Origin: Atopobium sp. UBA6362
Lineage (GTDB): Bacteria > Actinomycetota > Coriobacteriia > Coriobacteriales > Atopobiaceae
Assembly: GCA_002440065.1 (NCBI GenBank)
Contig: DJRK01000021.1
Coordinates: 9,166 to 27,911, forward strand
Length of the DNA stretch: 18,746 nt
Direction of reading: 5' to 3'
The position numbers were made by a program, and so were the translations under genes. The notes beneath the pieces were generated by a model. The model was not told where the DNA came from. It was given only the letters and a program-made list of their open reading frames with translations, and made no database searches. Within the stretch, counting starts at the first letter, position 1. Each line of letters starts with the position of its first letter. Shown here piece after piece: positions 1 through 9,346 of the stretch.

Positions 1-156
1 CTGGGCAAGAAGGTCTTGTCGGTGTTCATGACCGCGATGCTCGTGACCCAGAGCTACGCCATGCCTGTGCAGTCCGCCTATGCCGCATCGGGTGAGGGCG
101 ACCAGGAAATAGCCGTTGAGAAGCAAGAAGACCAGGCGGGGGGGGTGAGTCCCTGA
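1..156 (+). other. Signal-peptide-bearing leader fragment of the surface protein (frame 1)
   Basis: This frame reads LGKKVLSVFMTAMLV, then a polar stretch to QSAYA followed by ASG, a typical Sec signal peptide with cleavage near position 84. It continues through an acidic segment (about 91-135), enters the G-run and ends at TGA (154-156). In the sequence as given, translation from the native start would yield only this short peptide, which lacks any anchor. It is therefore the OFF product if the tract is phase variable. Confidence 0.75.
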
Positions 157-3100
157 CCAAGGACGATTCTTCCGCGACAGACTCAAACTCCGCTACGATT
201 GTTGATGCGACTACGGCACCATCAACCAACGGCGCTGCTGATCCGACCGTTGATGCAAACAGGGGCGCTGCCGGCGAGGCTCCCGTCTCTATGGCAGTGC
301 CGCAGTCAGCTGACGAGCAGCCCGTCGACGATCGGGCGGATGCGGTCTCCGATGTCTCGGCACGGGAAATCGATGAAGACACTCCTAAGGAGTCCAGCGA
401 AATCGTCATCGAAAACCCGGCATCCTCAAAGGTGGCCGTCGGCCTCTTTACGGACGCGAACCGCACTCAACCTCTGGGTAATCAGGCGGTTTCGGCCGAC
501 CAGACCATTTACGCGCACCTCGAGATCGACTTCGCCGGCGATGAGACCCCCTCTACGAATAAAGAGACCGTTATTTATGTCTTCCCGGACAACGTGAGTA
601 CGATAACCAGCGGGGAAAAGGTCCTTCGTGATGCCGACGGAAACGAGGCCGGCACCTACGAGATCCGTGATAACAGGCTCTACTTCCGTTACAACAATTC
701 CTGGATCAAGGCCCACCCTACCGGCATCAAGGCGAGCGCGGACTTCGACTTCACCTTGAACGGTAACGGTCTCAAGGACGGGGACGAGGTTCCCATCGCG
801 TTCCCCGGCACCGGTACGACCGTGACTGTTCCTGTGAAGGACGGCAAAGTCGACGGCGATAAGTGCGGTCAGGCGAACTCTGACGGCACCATTACGTGGA
901 CCATCAATCTCAATGTTGCGTCTACGGCGAAGAACGTCACGCTCAACGATGTTCTTGGCGACAACCTGAGCTACGTCGAGGGCTCCTTTAAGCTCGATGG
1001 TCAGACCGTGAGCCCGAGCATCGACGGGCAGAACGCGATCTTCTCGCTCGGCGACCTTTCAAAGGGCAGCCACACGCTCACCTATACGACCTCAATCAAG
1101 CAATCCGCCCTCGATTCTCTCAAGAACGGCGATAAGCTCTCGGATGCGGGCAATAAGGCCCAATGGTCCTGGGGTAGCGACAACAACCGCCAAACTTCGG
1201 AGGAGAAGAACGTCGATCCTCCCAACGGTGGTCTGAGCTACAGCATGGTCTCCAAGTCTGCTTCCGGCGACTCCACGCCTGAGGACATTACCTGGACCGC
1301 CACGCTGAACAACGGCAGCCTCAAGGCAGACATGGCTGGTTACATCTTCAGAGATACGCTCGATGCTAACCAGACTTATAAGGGTAGCTATGAGGTTAAG
1401 GATGCTTCAGGCAAGACGGTTAAAACTGGTTCGCTTCCTTCCGACGGCTCGAGCTTCACGTACGAGTTCCCCTCGGATGCGGGCAAGCAGCAGTACACCA
1501 TCGTTTACCACACGCAGATGAAGGACGCGTCTTTGCTCGACTCTGTGACGAACACCGCAGAGGTCAAGCCTTCGAACGGTATGGGCCCGGAGGGTAGCGG
1601 CGTTGGCACCTTTAAGCCCAAGGACAACAATGAGTACGTTAAGAAGGAGTTTGTTGCCGACGACGGCGACGGCTACCTGCGCTGGAAGTCTACGATTCTC
1701 ACGTCGAACATGTCTACAAGTACGGACCCAACGACGGTGGAACTGAAAGACAGGATTGACGGGACCTTCTATCAGCAAATGGCAATCGACCAGATTGAAG
1801 TCTCTGCCGACGGTATCGACCTGGTTCGTGGCGAGGACTATACAGTCTCCGACAATAACTATTGGAATGAATTTAGCGTCACGCTGAAGGACACCCAGAA
1901 GATTCGCGAACTACTGGGCAAGAAGGACATCACGGTTACGTATCGTACGAAGTCCAATAACGCAAACGACATTTATACAAATAAAGCCACGGTCAAGACC
2001 TCCACGGCGACCGCGAGCTACACCGTGAAGAACGCTCCGCAGGTCCAGAAGGACGGCAACCTCACGTGGGACCCGAGTTTCGACTGGTCGACCGTCGACG
2101 GCACCACCGATAAGGGCGCTTGGGTGGCCAACTGGACCGTCCTCGTCAACGCGTACAAGAAGGAAAACAACTGGGCAGGCCTCCTGGACCTGGGCGGTCA
2201 ACCCGTGAACGTGAGCGATGTGCTCCCGAGCAATATGGTTTACGTGAGCGGAAGCTCCCAGGCATCTCTTAAGACCAGGCCTTGGGAGACTATGGGAGCG
2301 GCGCAGATTATCGAGCCCACGAACCAGGACGGAACGCTTTCCTGGAGTATCCCGACTGCTGCGGCCGGCGGCTCGGTCAATCCCGTTTACGTCGAACTGA
2401 CCTATAAGACCGCCGCCAAGGCGTCGGCCGTTTCGACCGAAGGCAAAGCCCAGTTCACCAACGCTGCGCAGGCCAGCTCGGGCAAGACCACGTTCCCTGA
2501 GGGTTCCAAGACCGTTGAGGCCGATAACAAGGTTCTGACCAAGGACGCCTGGCAGGTCGCCAACAGCTCCGCAATCCGCTACGACATCAAGGTGAACGAG
2601 ACGGCGCTCGACCTCGTGTCCGACTCCGATACCGTGACCCTGACGGACACGATGGACTCTGCGTGCACGTTCCTCCCCCCAACGCTCAAGATTTATAGGC
2701 TCGAGAACGGGCAGCGGGGAGCTGAGCTCGCCGCGAGCGAGTACAAGGCTACGGCCAATGAGGTGGCCGGCGGGAAGACCCAGCTCACGCTCGAGTTGCC
2801 CGACTCCACGCCGCTCGAAGTCGTTTACGAGGTCAAGCCTTCCGGCAAGCAGGGCGACCAGGTGAGCTTGACGAACGAAGCAAGCCTCGCAGGTGTTGCG
2901 GGCGGCACTTCTCAGCACTCGAAGACTTGGACGATCCAGCGCGACTCGGCTTCCACCGAGGGCACCGGTTACGGCATTACCATCACGAAGCTCGATAAAT
3001 CAGACCTGAGCAAGAAGCTCGCCGGCGCAACCTTCGATCTCTATGCGGTTGACATGGACGCTGCGATTGCGGGGAAGGACCTCTCGACGACTTCCGAGCA

Positions 3101-6100
3101 CGTCGCTTCTTCCAAGACCTCCGAGTCCGGCCAGGCGAGCTTCGGCTCCGAAGCGGCGCCCCTCAAATCGGATACGCTGTATTGGTACCAGGAGAGCGCC
3201 GCACCCGAGGGATACAAGCTCGACGGGACCAAGCACTTCTTTATGCTGAAGGGCGGCGAGTTCGACTCGGCGAAGGCCAAGGTCGAGCAGCTTGCCCAGG
3301 CGCTCAACACCACGATCGACCTCAAGACCGCGACGTCCTACAACGCCTATGACGAGAAGACCAACGCCGCTCCCACGAGCCTCGCGCTGACGGCGACCAA
3401 GTCGCTCGAGGGCCGCGCGCTCTCGGCCGATGAGTTCACGTTTGACCTCAAGGACGCCGACGGCAATGTGCTCCAGACCAAGACGAACGACGCCGACGGC
3501 AACGTGGCCTTCGGCGCTATCGACTACACGGCTGCGGGCACCTATACCTACACGGTCTCCGAGGTCGCGGGCAGCGAGGACGGCGTGAGCTACGACCCGA
3601 CCGTCTACACCGTGGTCGTTGAGGTCGCCGAGAAGGACGGACAGCTCGTGGCGACGCCCGTCTACAAGAAGGGCGACGCAGCTGCCGACCAGCTCGCCTT
3701 CGCGAATACCTACACGGCCCCCGCGGCCACGAGCCATCAGCTCGCCGTGAAGAAGCACCTCGAGGGCCGCGACTTCAAGGACGGCGAGACGTTCATGTTC
3801 GAGCTCAAGGACGCTCAGGGCACCGTCTTGCAGACGAAGGAAGTCTCTTCTCAGGACCAGTCGGTCGACTTCGATGCCATCAACTATGACGAGCCCGGCG
3901 ACTACACGTACACCATCTCCGAGGTGGCCGGCGATGCGGTGAACACCAGCTACGACACGGCTGCCCACCGGGTCGTCGTCCACGTGAAGAAGGACGGCAA
4001 CAAGCTCGTGGCCTCGAGCGATTGCAGCCATGACAACCCGCTGACCATCACGAACGGCTACACCAAGCCCGCCGCCGTAAAGGCGACCATCGAGGGCTCG
4101 AAGTCGCTGACCGGCCGCGACCTCAAGGCCGGGGAGTTCGAGTTCAAGCTCAGGCCCAAGGACGGCACGGCCGGCGATGAGCAGACCGCGACGAATGACG
4201 TCCAGGGCAAGTTCGCCTTCGACCTGAGCTATGATCAGCCCGGTACCTACCAGTACACCGTCACCGAGGTGGCGGGCAACGAGGCCGGCGTGACCTACGA
4301 CGGCGCCAGTTTCGGCGTGACGGTCACGGTGACCGAGGCCGACGGCAAGTACATCGCCGAGGTTGCCTACGACGATGGCCCTGTTGCCTTTGCAAATACC
4401 TATGCGCCCAAGGGTTCCTCTGCCCAGCTCGTGGCGCGCAAGACCCTTGATGGCCGCGCGCTCGAGGAGGGCGAGTTCGAGTTCCAGCTCAAGGACGCTG
4501 CTGGCAACGTGCTCCAGACCAAGACGAACGACGCGTTTGGCAGCGTGGCCTTCGATGCTATCGGCTACACGGCTGCGGGTACCTACACCTACACGATTTC
4601 CGAGGTCAAGGGCACCGAGGACCGTGTGACCTACGATACCGCCGAGCACAAGGTGACCGTGAACGTCGTGGACAAGGACGGCCAGCTCGTGGCCACGCCT
4701 TCCTATGACAACGGCTCGGACGCCGCGCCCGAGTTCAAGAACTCTTATCAGGTCAAGTCGACGACGGTCTCCCTTGAGGCAAAGAAGACCCTTACCGGTC
4801 GCACGCTCAAGGACGGCGAGTTCGAGTTCCGACTGAACCCGGTCGATGGCGCTCCTGGCGAGGCTCAGACCGTTCGTAACGATGCCGACGGCAAGGTTCA
4901 GTTCGGCCAGATCGACCTCGCCGAACCTGGCTCATACAAGTATGAGGTCTCCGAGGTCAAGCCCGCCTCTGCCGAGAACGGCATGGACTACGACGATTCC
5001 GTCTATACCGTGACCGTGAACGTCGAGAACAAGGACAACGCGGGCCAGCTCGTGGCCACCGTCGACTACGGTACGCAGTCCGATGCCGCGCCTGAGTTCG
5101 CCAACGCCTATACCGCCACCGGTTCCGCCACCCTCGCGGTCCAGAAGACCGTGAACGGATCTGCGCCCGCTGCGAACGCGAAGTTCGACTTTGAGCTGTC
5201 CGCCGAGACCGAGGGTGCGCCCCTGCCCGAGCGAGTAACCACTTCCACGTTCGGCGGTGCTCAGGCGACCTTCGGCACGCTGAGCTTCTCGGCGGCAGAC
5301 GCAGGCAAGACCTATAACTACAAGATCTCCGAAGCCGATGACCTCGGCCTTGGCTGGACGCGCGCAAACGACGTGCAGGTAGAGGTCACCATGGGTTCCA
5401 TGGAAGACTCCTCCAACGGTGTCCTTCCCGTGAGTGTGCGCTACGTGGGCCAGGCCGACGACGCTCAGGATGCCGCGGCGTTCAACAACCTCTACACGGC
5501 TCCTTCGGGCGCTGTGTCCTTCTCGGTCGCAAAGACCGTGAACGGCGGCGCGCCGGCTGAGGGCAAGACGTTCACGTTCTCGGCCAAGTCCGGCGACGCA
5601 AACGCGCCGCAGCTCAGCGATGTTACGACGGATGCTGCGGGCAACGCGACCTTCTCGGCAACGCTTGCCGAGGCAAACATGGGCCACGAGTATACCTACA
5701 CGGTGCACGAGGAGTCCCAGCTGCCCGGTTACACCAACGCATCCGACCAGACGGTCAAGCTCGTGGTGTCTTCCGAGCTCGACGCCGACGGGAACATCTG
5801 GGCGAGCGTCGAGTATCCGGACGGGTCGGACTCGCTCGTCTTCAACAACGCTTACGACGCGAGCGGCACGGCGACCGTGTGCGTGCGCAAGACCGTGAAC
5901 GGCGCCGACACCAATAAGAGCTTTGAGTTCCAGCTCCTCGAGGACGGCGAGGTCATCCGTACCGTTACCACGAACGGTTCCGCCGCCGCCGCGTTCGACA
6001 ACCTTGAATACAGCCTTGCCGACGCTGGCCAGACCCACGTCTACACCATCCACGAGGTAACGCCCGCCACGGTTGGCTGGACGAACGCGGCCGACCAGAC

Positions 6101-8240
6101 GGTGACCGTGCAGGTCGGCGACGACCAGGGCGACGGCACGCTCGCGCCCTCGACGGTTATCTACGAGGACGAGAGTGCCGACGCTGCCGTGATGGACAAC
6201 ACCTATGAACAGGCCAGCGGCTCCTTCCAGCTCGGCCTGGTCAAGACCGTGAACGGCGAGGCACCGTTCTCCGGCGAGAAGTTCGGGTTCTCCGCGACGT
6301 CCGCGGACGAAGGCGCGCCCGCCATTGCGAACGTGACGACCGACGCCGACGGCAACGCGAAGTTCGCCGAGGTTGCGCTGAGCGACGCCGACGAGGGCAA
6401 GACCTATACCTACACGATCCACGAGGTGACGTCCGCTGACGACCTGCCCGGCGACGGCACTTGGACCCTCGCGCCCGACGTGACCGCCACGGTTAAGGTC
6501 TCGCAGCGCGACGAGAACAACCAGCTCCACGCCACGGTGAGCTGCTCGAATGCCGGCGACTCCGAGGCCGAGTCCTCGGTCGCGCGCTTCGACAACGGGT
6601 TCAAGGCTGCTCCCGTCTCGACGACTCTCAAGGTCCAGAAGCGCATCAACGGATCCGATGCTTCCGACGAGCAGCAGGAGTTCAAGTTCGACCTCCAGAA
6701 CAACCAGGGCGACACTATCGCCGCGACGAGCGTGAAGGGCACCGGCGAGGCGAGCTTCGGCGAGCTGAGCTACAGCAAGCCCGGCACGTATAAGTACACC
6801 ATCCATGAGGAGGAGCTCGGCGGCGGCTGGTTCAACGCCCCCGATGTCCCCGTTACGGTTGAGGTCGGCTATGCCCAGAACGGCCGCGACCTCGAGGTGA
6901 AGAGCGTCTCCTACGGCAGCGACGCGACCGCCCAGGCGGCCGTGTTCGACAACGTGCACGCCTCCGCGTCGGCCGCGATCAAGGTCAGCAAGAAGGTCAA
7001 CGGCGAGAAGTCCGGCGACTACGCCGACAAGGAGTTCGCGTTCGGCCTTCTCGACGAGGACGGCAAGCAGGCCGGTAGCGCGACCGTGAAGGGCACGGGC
7101 GAGGCGAGCTTCAGCGAGCTGAGCTATACCGAGCCCGGCGACTACAAGTACACGATCCACGAGACGTCCGACTCCGGTCCCGGCTGGACGAACGCGCAGG
7201 ACGCGACCGTGACCGTGAAGGTCGAGCGCGACGAGGCGAATCGCACCCTCAAGGCGACCGTCGACTACGGCGACCGCGCAGATGGCGACGCCTCCGCGGC
7301 CTTGTTCGACAACGCGTACGAGCAGGCTTCCGGCTCGTTCCAGCTCGGCCTCGCGAAGACCGTGAACGGCGAGGCCCCGCTTGCCGGCGAGGAGTTCGAG
7401 TTCTCCGCGACGTCCGCGGATGAAGGTGCGCCGGAGCTTGGCAACGCGACGACCGACGCCGACGGCAACGCGAAGTTCGCCGAGGTTGTGCTGAGCGACG
7501 CCGACGAGGGCAAGACCTATACCTACACGATCCACGAGGTGACGAAGCCCTCCGACCTGCCCGGCGACGGCGACTGGACCCTCGCGCCCGACGTGACCGC
7601 CACGGTCAAGGTCTCGCAGCGCGATGCGGACAATAAGCTCCACGCCGAGGTGACCTATTCGAGCGCCACGTCCGACGGCCCCCTGGCGAGCTTCGACAAC
7701 CAGTACCAGGCCAAGCCGGTGTCCGTCAGACTCGGCGTGAAGAAGCTCATCAACGGCGCGGAGGCCCCCGACGAGCAGCAGGAGTTCAGGTTCGACCTTC
7801 TCGACGAGGGCGGCAAGCAGACCGGTTCCGCGACCGTGAAGGGCACCGGTGAGGCGAGCTTCGGCGAGCTGAGCTTCGACGCTCCGGGCGAGTACAAGTA
7901 CACCATCCACGAGGAAGAGGTGGGTGCCGAGTGGCAGAACGCACCCGACGCGACCGTGACCGTGAAGGTCGAGCACGAGGCGGACGGACGTAGCCTCAAG
8001 GCGAGCGTCGACTACGGCAACCGTGCCTATGCCAACGGCGCCGAGGCCGTCTTCGACAACACCCACCACGTCGAGACGCCGCACGATGAGACGCCTCACG
8101 ACGAGGGCAAGAAGACCACGCGCTTCGGCGGCCTTGCCCAGACGGGCGATCCCCTGAGCTTGGCTTCGGCAGCCGTGGCCGGTTCCGCGGGGCTGTCCTT
8201 CTTGGCGGCTTCCCTCCACCGCCGTCGCCGCCGCAAGTAG
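1..8240 (+). CDS. Giant LPXTG-type surface adhesin/pilin-like fibre protein, 5'-partial, frame interrupted at a G8 tract
   Basis: The start codon lies just upstream of the window. Positions 1-84 (frame 1) encode a Lys-Lys plus hydrophobic signal peptide ending in AYA, a plausible signal peptidase site. Frame 1 stops at 154-156. From the G8 run (138-145) onward, the -1 frame is open to TAG at 8240. With one extra G the product is at least 2,746 residues. Order of parts: Ser/Thr/Asp-rich linker (about 150-410); Ig-like adhesin modules (about 415-2955); SpaA/Cna_B-like domain (about 2967-3290, with ITKLDK and a YWYQESAAPEGY E-box); thirteen Spy0128/FctA-like isopeptide domains (about 3370-8065); a short PHDE-rich spacer; LAQTGD (8133-8150); hydrophobic segment; Arg-rich tail. 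Such proteins are exported and linked by sortase to the wall or into a pilus. No sortase gene is visible here. The first in-frame ATG after the shift (291) would give a product without a signal peptide. Function as an adhesin is inferred from the architecture. Confidence 0.9.
138..145 (+). repeat. Homopolymeric G8 tract at the frame switch (candidate contingency repeat)
   Basis: Eight consecutive Gs follow GC at 136-137. Upstream codons lie in the frame of position 1 and downstream codons in the frame of position 3. Inserting one G (G9), or losing two (G6), makes one continuous frame reading A-G-G-G-E-S-L-T-K. Poly-G tracts of this length are classic sites of slipped-strand mispairing in other bacteria. 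A sequencing error or a -1 slip during transcription or translation are the alternatives. Confidence 0.85.
415..2955 (+). other. N-terminal stack of about six Ig-like (Cna-A/DUF11-like) adhesin modules
   Basis: Within the giant protein, module edges are suggested by recurring patterns. One is a Lys-containing strand followed by an ITW/LRW/IRYDI-type strand; others are a V-x-L-x-D-x-L/M strand and a closing T-N-x-A strand. Approximate modules are 415-815, 815-1200, 1230-1585, 1632-2040, 2041-2535 and 2536-2955. They resemble the collagen-binding and fibrinogen-binding Ig folds of Gram-positive adhesins. The ligand cannot be predicted. Individual borders are estimates by eye. Confidence 0.55.
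3370..8065 (+). repeat. Thirteen tandem Spy0128/FctA-like pilin isopeptide-linkage domains
   Basis: Approximate unit starts are 3370, 3730, 4076, 4416, 4757, 5120, 5510, 5862, 6220, 6613, 6967, 7327 and 7717, about 115-125 residues each. Every unit has an N-terminal Lys (KxLxGR in units 1-5; KTVNG, KKVNG or KxING in units 6-13). Each has a central Glu (YTxSEV in units 1-5; mostly YTIHE in 6-13) and a C-terminal Asn in an F-x-N-x-Y-like end, such as FANTY or FDNAY. This Lys-Glu-Asn set is the known isopeptide triad of the streptococcal pilin fold. Two subfamilies are clear: units 1-5 and units 6-13. The latter carry a W-x-x-A-x-D strand before the last strands. Confidence 0.85.
6219..7710 (+). 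repeat. Internal duplication: units 9-10 repeated as units 12-13
   Basis: Both copies open with a Glu-Gln-Ala-Ser-Gly-Ser segment followed by FQLGL and KTVNGEAP. They share long identical stretches such as SATSADEGAP and LSDADEGKTYTYTIHEV, at nearly identical DNA. The matching TTC codons at 6225 and 7338 are 1,113 bp apart, exactly 371 codons. Units 10 and 13 also match each other (DEQQEF), and units 11 and 13 share LLDE and GSATVKGTGEASF. This indicates recent domain shuffling. Confidence 0.8.
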
Positions 8241-8260
8241 TGCCTGGCACATGTAACTAA

Positions 8261-8297
8261 AAGAGAGGTGCATTCCCCACAGGAGTGCACCTCTCTT
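8261..8297 (+). terminator. Hairpin terminator in the convergent gap after the surface protein
   Basis: Arms AAGAGAGGTGCATTCC (8261-8276) and GGAGTGCACCTCTCTT (8282-8297) pair over 16 bp with one G-U, around a 5-nt CCACA loop. It starts 20 bp after the surface protein stop codon. The A-rich left edge and T-ended right edge make it plausible in both directions, serving the two converging genes. No long T-run follows, so intrinsic termination is likely but not certain. Confidence 0.65.
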
Positions 8298-8298
8298 C

Positions 8299-8344
8299 AA
8301 TTTGGGGTCGGACCCCAAATTAACTTAGGGTCCGACCCCAAATT
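8299..8344. repeat. 46-bp REP-like palindromic element
   Basis: Outer arms AATTTGGGGTCGGACCC (8299-8315) and its exact reverse complement (8328-8344) pair over 17 bp around a 12-nt loop. The left part alone (8299-8321) is also a near-perfect palindrome with 11-bp arms and a single central G, so two alternative hairpins compete. GGGGTCxGACCCC palindromes in intergenic gaps resemble REP-type elements that go with Y1/IS200-like (RAYT) transposases. That link is from memory of such families. No transposase is in the window. Confidence 0.6.
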
Positions 8345-8348
8345 GCGG

Positions 8349-9050
8349 TTAACGGCGGCGGCGACGGAGCTCGCGGACCTTCTCGCGCGCGTCGGCGCGG
8401 AACTCGTCGGCGGCCGGCGTCGTGGCATCGTGGCTCAGCGACCAGCGCCGCAGCCCTACCGTGACCAGCATCAGGACCACCGCCGAGACATACTTGTCGA
8501 TCCCGACCCAGGCCACGAGCGCGTAGTACGCCGCGCTGCCGGCCAGCGCGCACACGGCGTAGTAGTTGCTCGGCTTGAAGATGCGCGGCACGTCGCCCAG
8601 GAAGACGTCGCGCAGCATGCCGCCGCCCACGCCCGTGAGCGTGCCCATCAGGATTGCCGAGACGGGCAGCAGGCCGTGCACGATCGCCTTGTCGGTCCCC
8701 GAGAGCGCGAACAGCCCGACCGAGAGGATGTCGACCCACTCGATGAACCCCGGTACCTGCAAAAACGGCCGGGGGAACAGGAAGATAAGAAGCCCGATGA
8801 TCACGCATGCGGGGATGGCGTAGGGGTTGTCGATCATGTAGGTGCCGCCCGCCTGCATGGCCATGTCGCGGATCAGCCCGCCGCCTAGGCCGCAGAGCAT
8901 GGAGAGCCCCACGTAGCCGATGGGGTCGAGGTTGCGCTGCTTGGCCACGAGCGCGCCGGAGATGCCGCCCACGGCCACAGACGCCAGGTCGAGCCACGCG
9001 GGCAGCGAGACGGCGATTTCTGTTCCGGCTTGGGCGTACAGGTTGAGCAT
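8349..9050 (-). CDS. TRIC/UPF0126-family membrane protein (YicG/YadS-like)
   Basis: A 233-residue membrane protein with the internal duplication typical of this family. It has two homologous halves of about three membrane segments, each carrying a glycine-rich G-G-x-(I/L)-R-D motif (GGGLIRDM near residues 57-63; GGGMLRDVFLGDVP near 142-154). Prokaryotic TRIC proteins form trimeric cation (K+/Na+) channels in the cytoplasmic membrane; many relatives are annotated only as UPF0126. The ATG at 9050 is chosen because a GGAGA Shine-Dalgarno sits about 7 nt upstream and the family N-terminus begins there. An upstream extension would run through the tRNA-Ser gene. The C-terminus is basic (RELRRRRR). 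It converges on the surface protein gene. Family call is strong; substrate is not visible. Confidence 0.88.
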   Translation of the reverse strand: MLNLYAQAGTEIAVSLPAWLDLASVAVGGISGALVAKQRNLDPIGYVGLSMLCGLGGGLIRDMAMQAGGTYMIDNPYAIPACVIIGLLIFLFPRPFLQVPGFIEWVDILSVGLFALSGTDKAIVHGLLPVSAILMGTLTGVGGGMLRDVFLGDVPRIFKPSNYYAVCALAGSAAYYALVAWVGIDKYVSAVVLMLVTVGLRRWSLSHDATTPAADEFRADAREKVRELRRRRR

Positions 9051-9168
9051 GGCGAATCTCCAGGTAGATAGCGTTTGGGCGCCGCGCGGGCCGCGGGTCG
9101 ATGAACCATTGTGACCCAAGCCGCGCCCGCGCCCGCGAGAATTCAGCGAGATTGCCCGAATTTCTCGG

Positions 9169-9196
9169 TTGCGCGCGCCAAGAAGTACGTTACAAT
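9169..9196 (+). promoter_or_regulatory. Sigma70-type promoter for the serine tRNA pair
   Basis: TTGCGC (9169-9174) and TACAAT (9191-9196) are 16 bp apart. The predicted transcription start, near 9203, is about 15 nt before the first base of tRNA-Ser(GGA), as expected for a short tRNA leader. Confidence 0.6.
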
Positions 9197-9217
9197 AGCT
9201 CCCGCACCACCACATCT

Positions 9218-9308
9218 GGAGAGTTGTCCGAGTGGCCGAAGGAGCACGATTGGAAATCGTGTATACGCTAACCGCGTATCCTGGGTTCAAATCCCAGACT
9301 CTCCGCCA
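9218..9308 (+). tRNA. tRNA-Ser (anticodon GGA)
   Basis: The acceptor stem GGAGAGT (9218-9224) pairs with ACTCTCC (9298-9304). Discriminator G is at 9305 and CCA is encoded at 9306-9308. The anticodon arm CACGA-TTGGAAA-TCGTG (9245-9261) places GGA at 9252-9254, reading UCC/UCU. A long class II variable arm (about 9262-9280) and a GGTTCAAATCC T-arm support serine identity. Confidence 0.97.
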
Positions 9309-9316
9309 GAATTTTC

Positions 9317-9340
9317 AACAGGGGCCTTCGGGCCCCTGTT
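9317..9340 (+). other. Perfect 10-bp hairpin between the two tRNA genes
   Basis: AACAGGGGCC (9317-9326) and GGCCCCTGTT (9331-9340) enclose a TTCG tetraloop. No T-run follows. It may be a weak terminator or a structured spacer that helps processing of a two-tRNA transcript. Confidence 0.5.
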
Positions 9341-9346
9341 CCCTAC

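Noticed and set aside
3370..8065. CRISPR array or DNA satellite
   Set aside because: The periodicity (about 345-380 bp) is protein-domain repetition in one open frame, with no short identical repeats and unique spacers.
291..8240. Surface protein starting at the ATG at 291
   Set aside because: There is no ribosome binding site and no signal peptide, although the product carries a wall-anchor signal. The signal peptide upstream in the other frame, joined at the G-run, explains the locus better.
4932..8318. A 1,128-codon minus-strand open frame opposite the surface protein stalk, and a similar one at 3000-4649
   Set aside because: Both are complement shadows of the repetitive GC-rich stalk. 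They mirror its repeat period, show no independent domain and have no RBS.
9051..9290. N-terminal extension of the TRIC/UPF0126 gene to 9290
   Set aside because: It would translate through the complement of tRNA-Ser(GGA) and its promoter. A Shine-Dalgarno and the family N-terminus support 9050.
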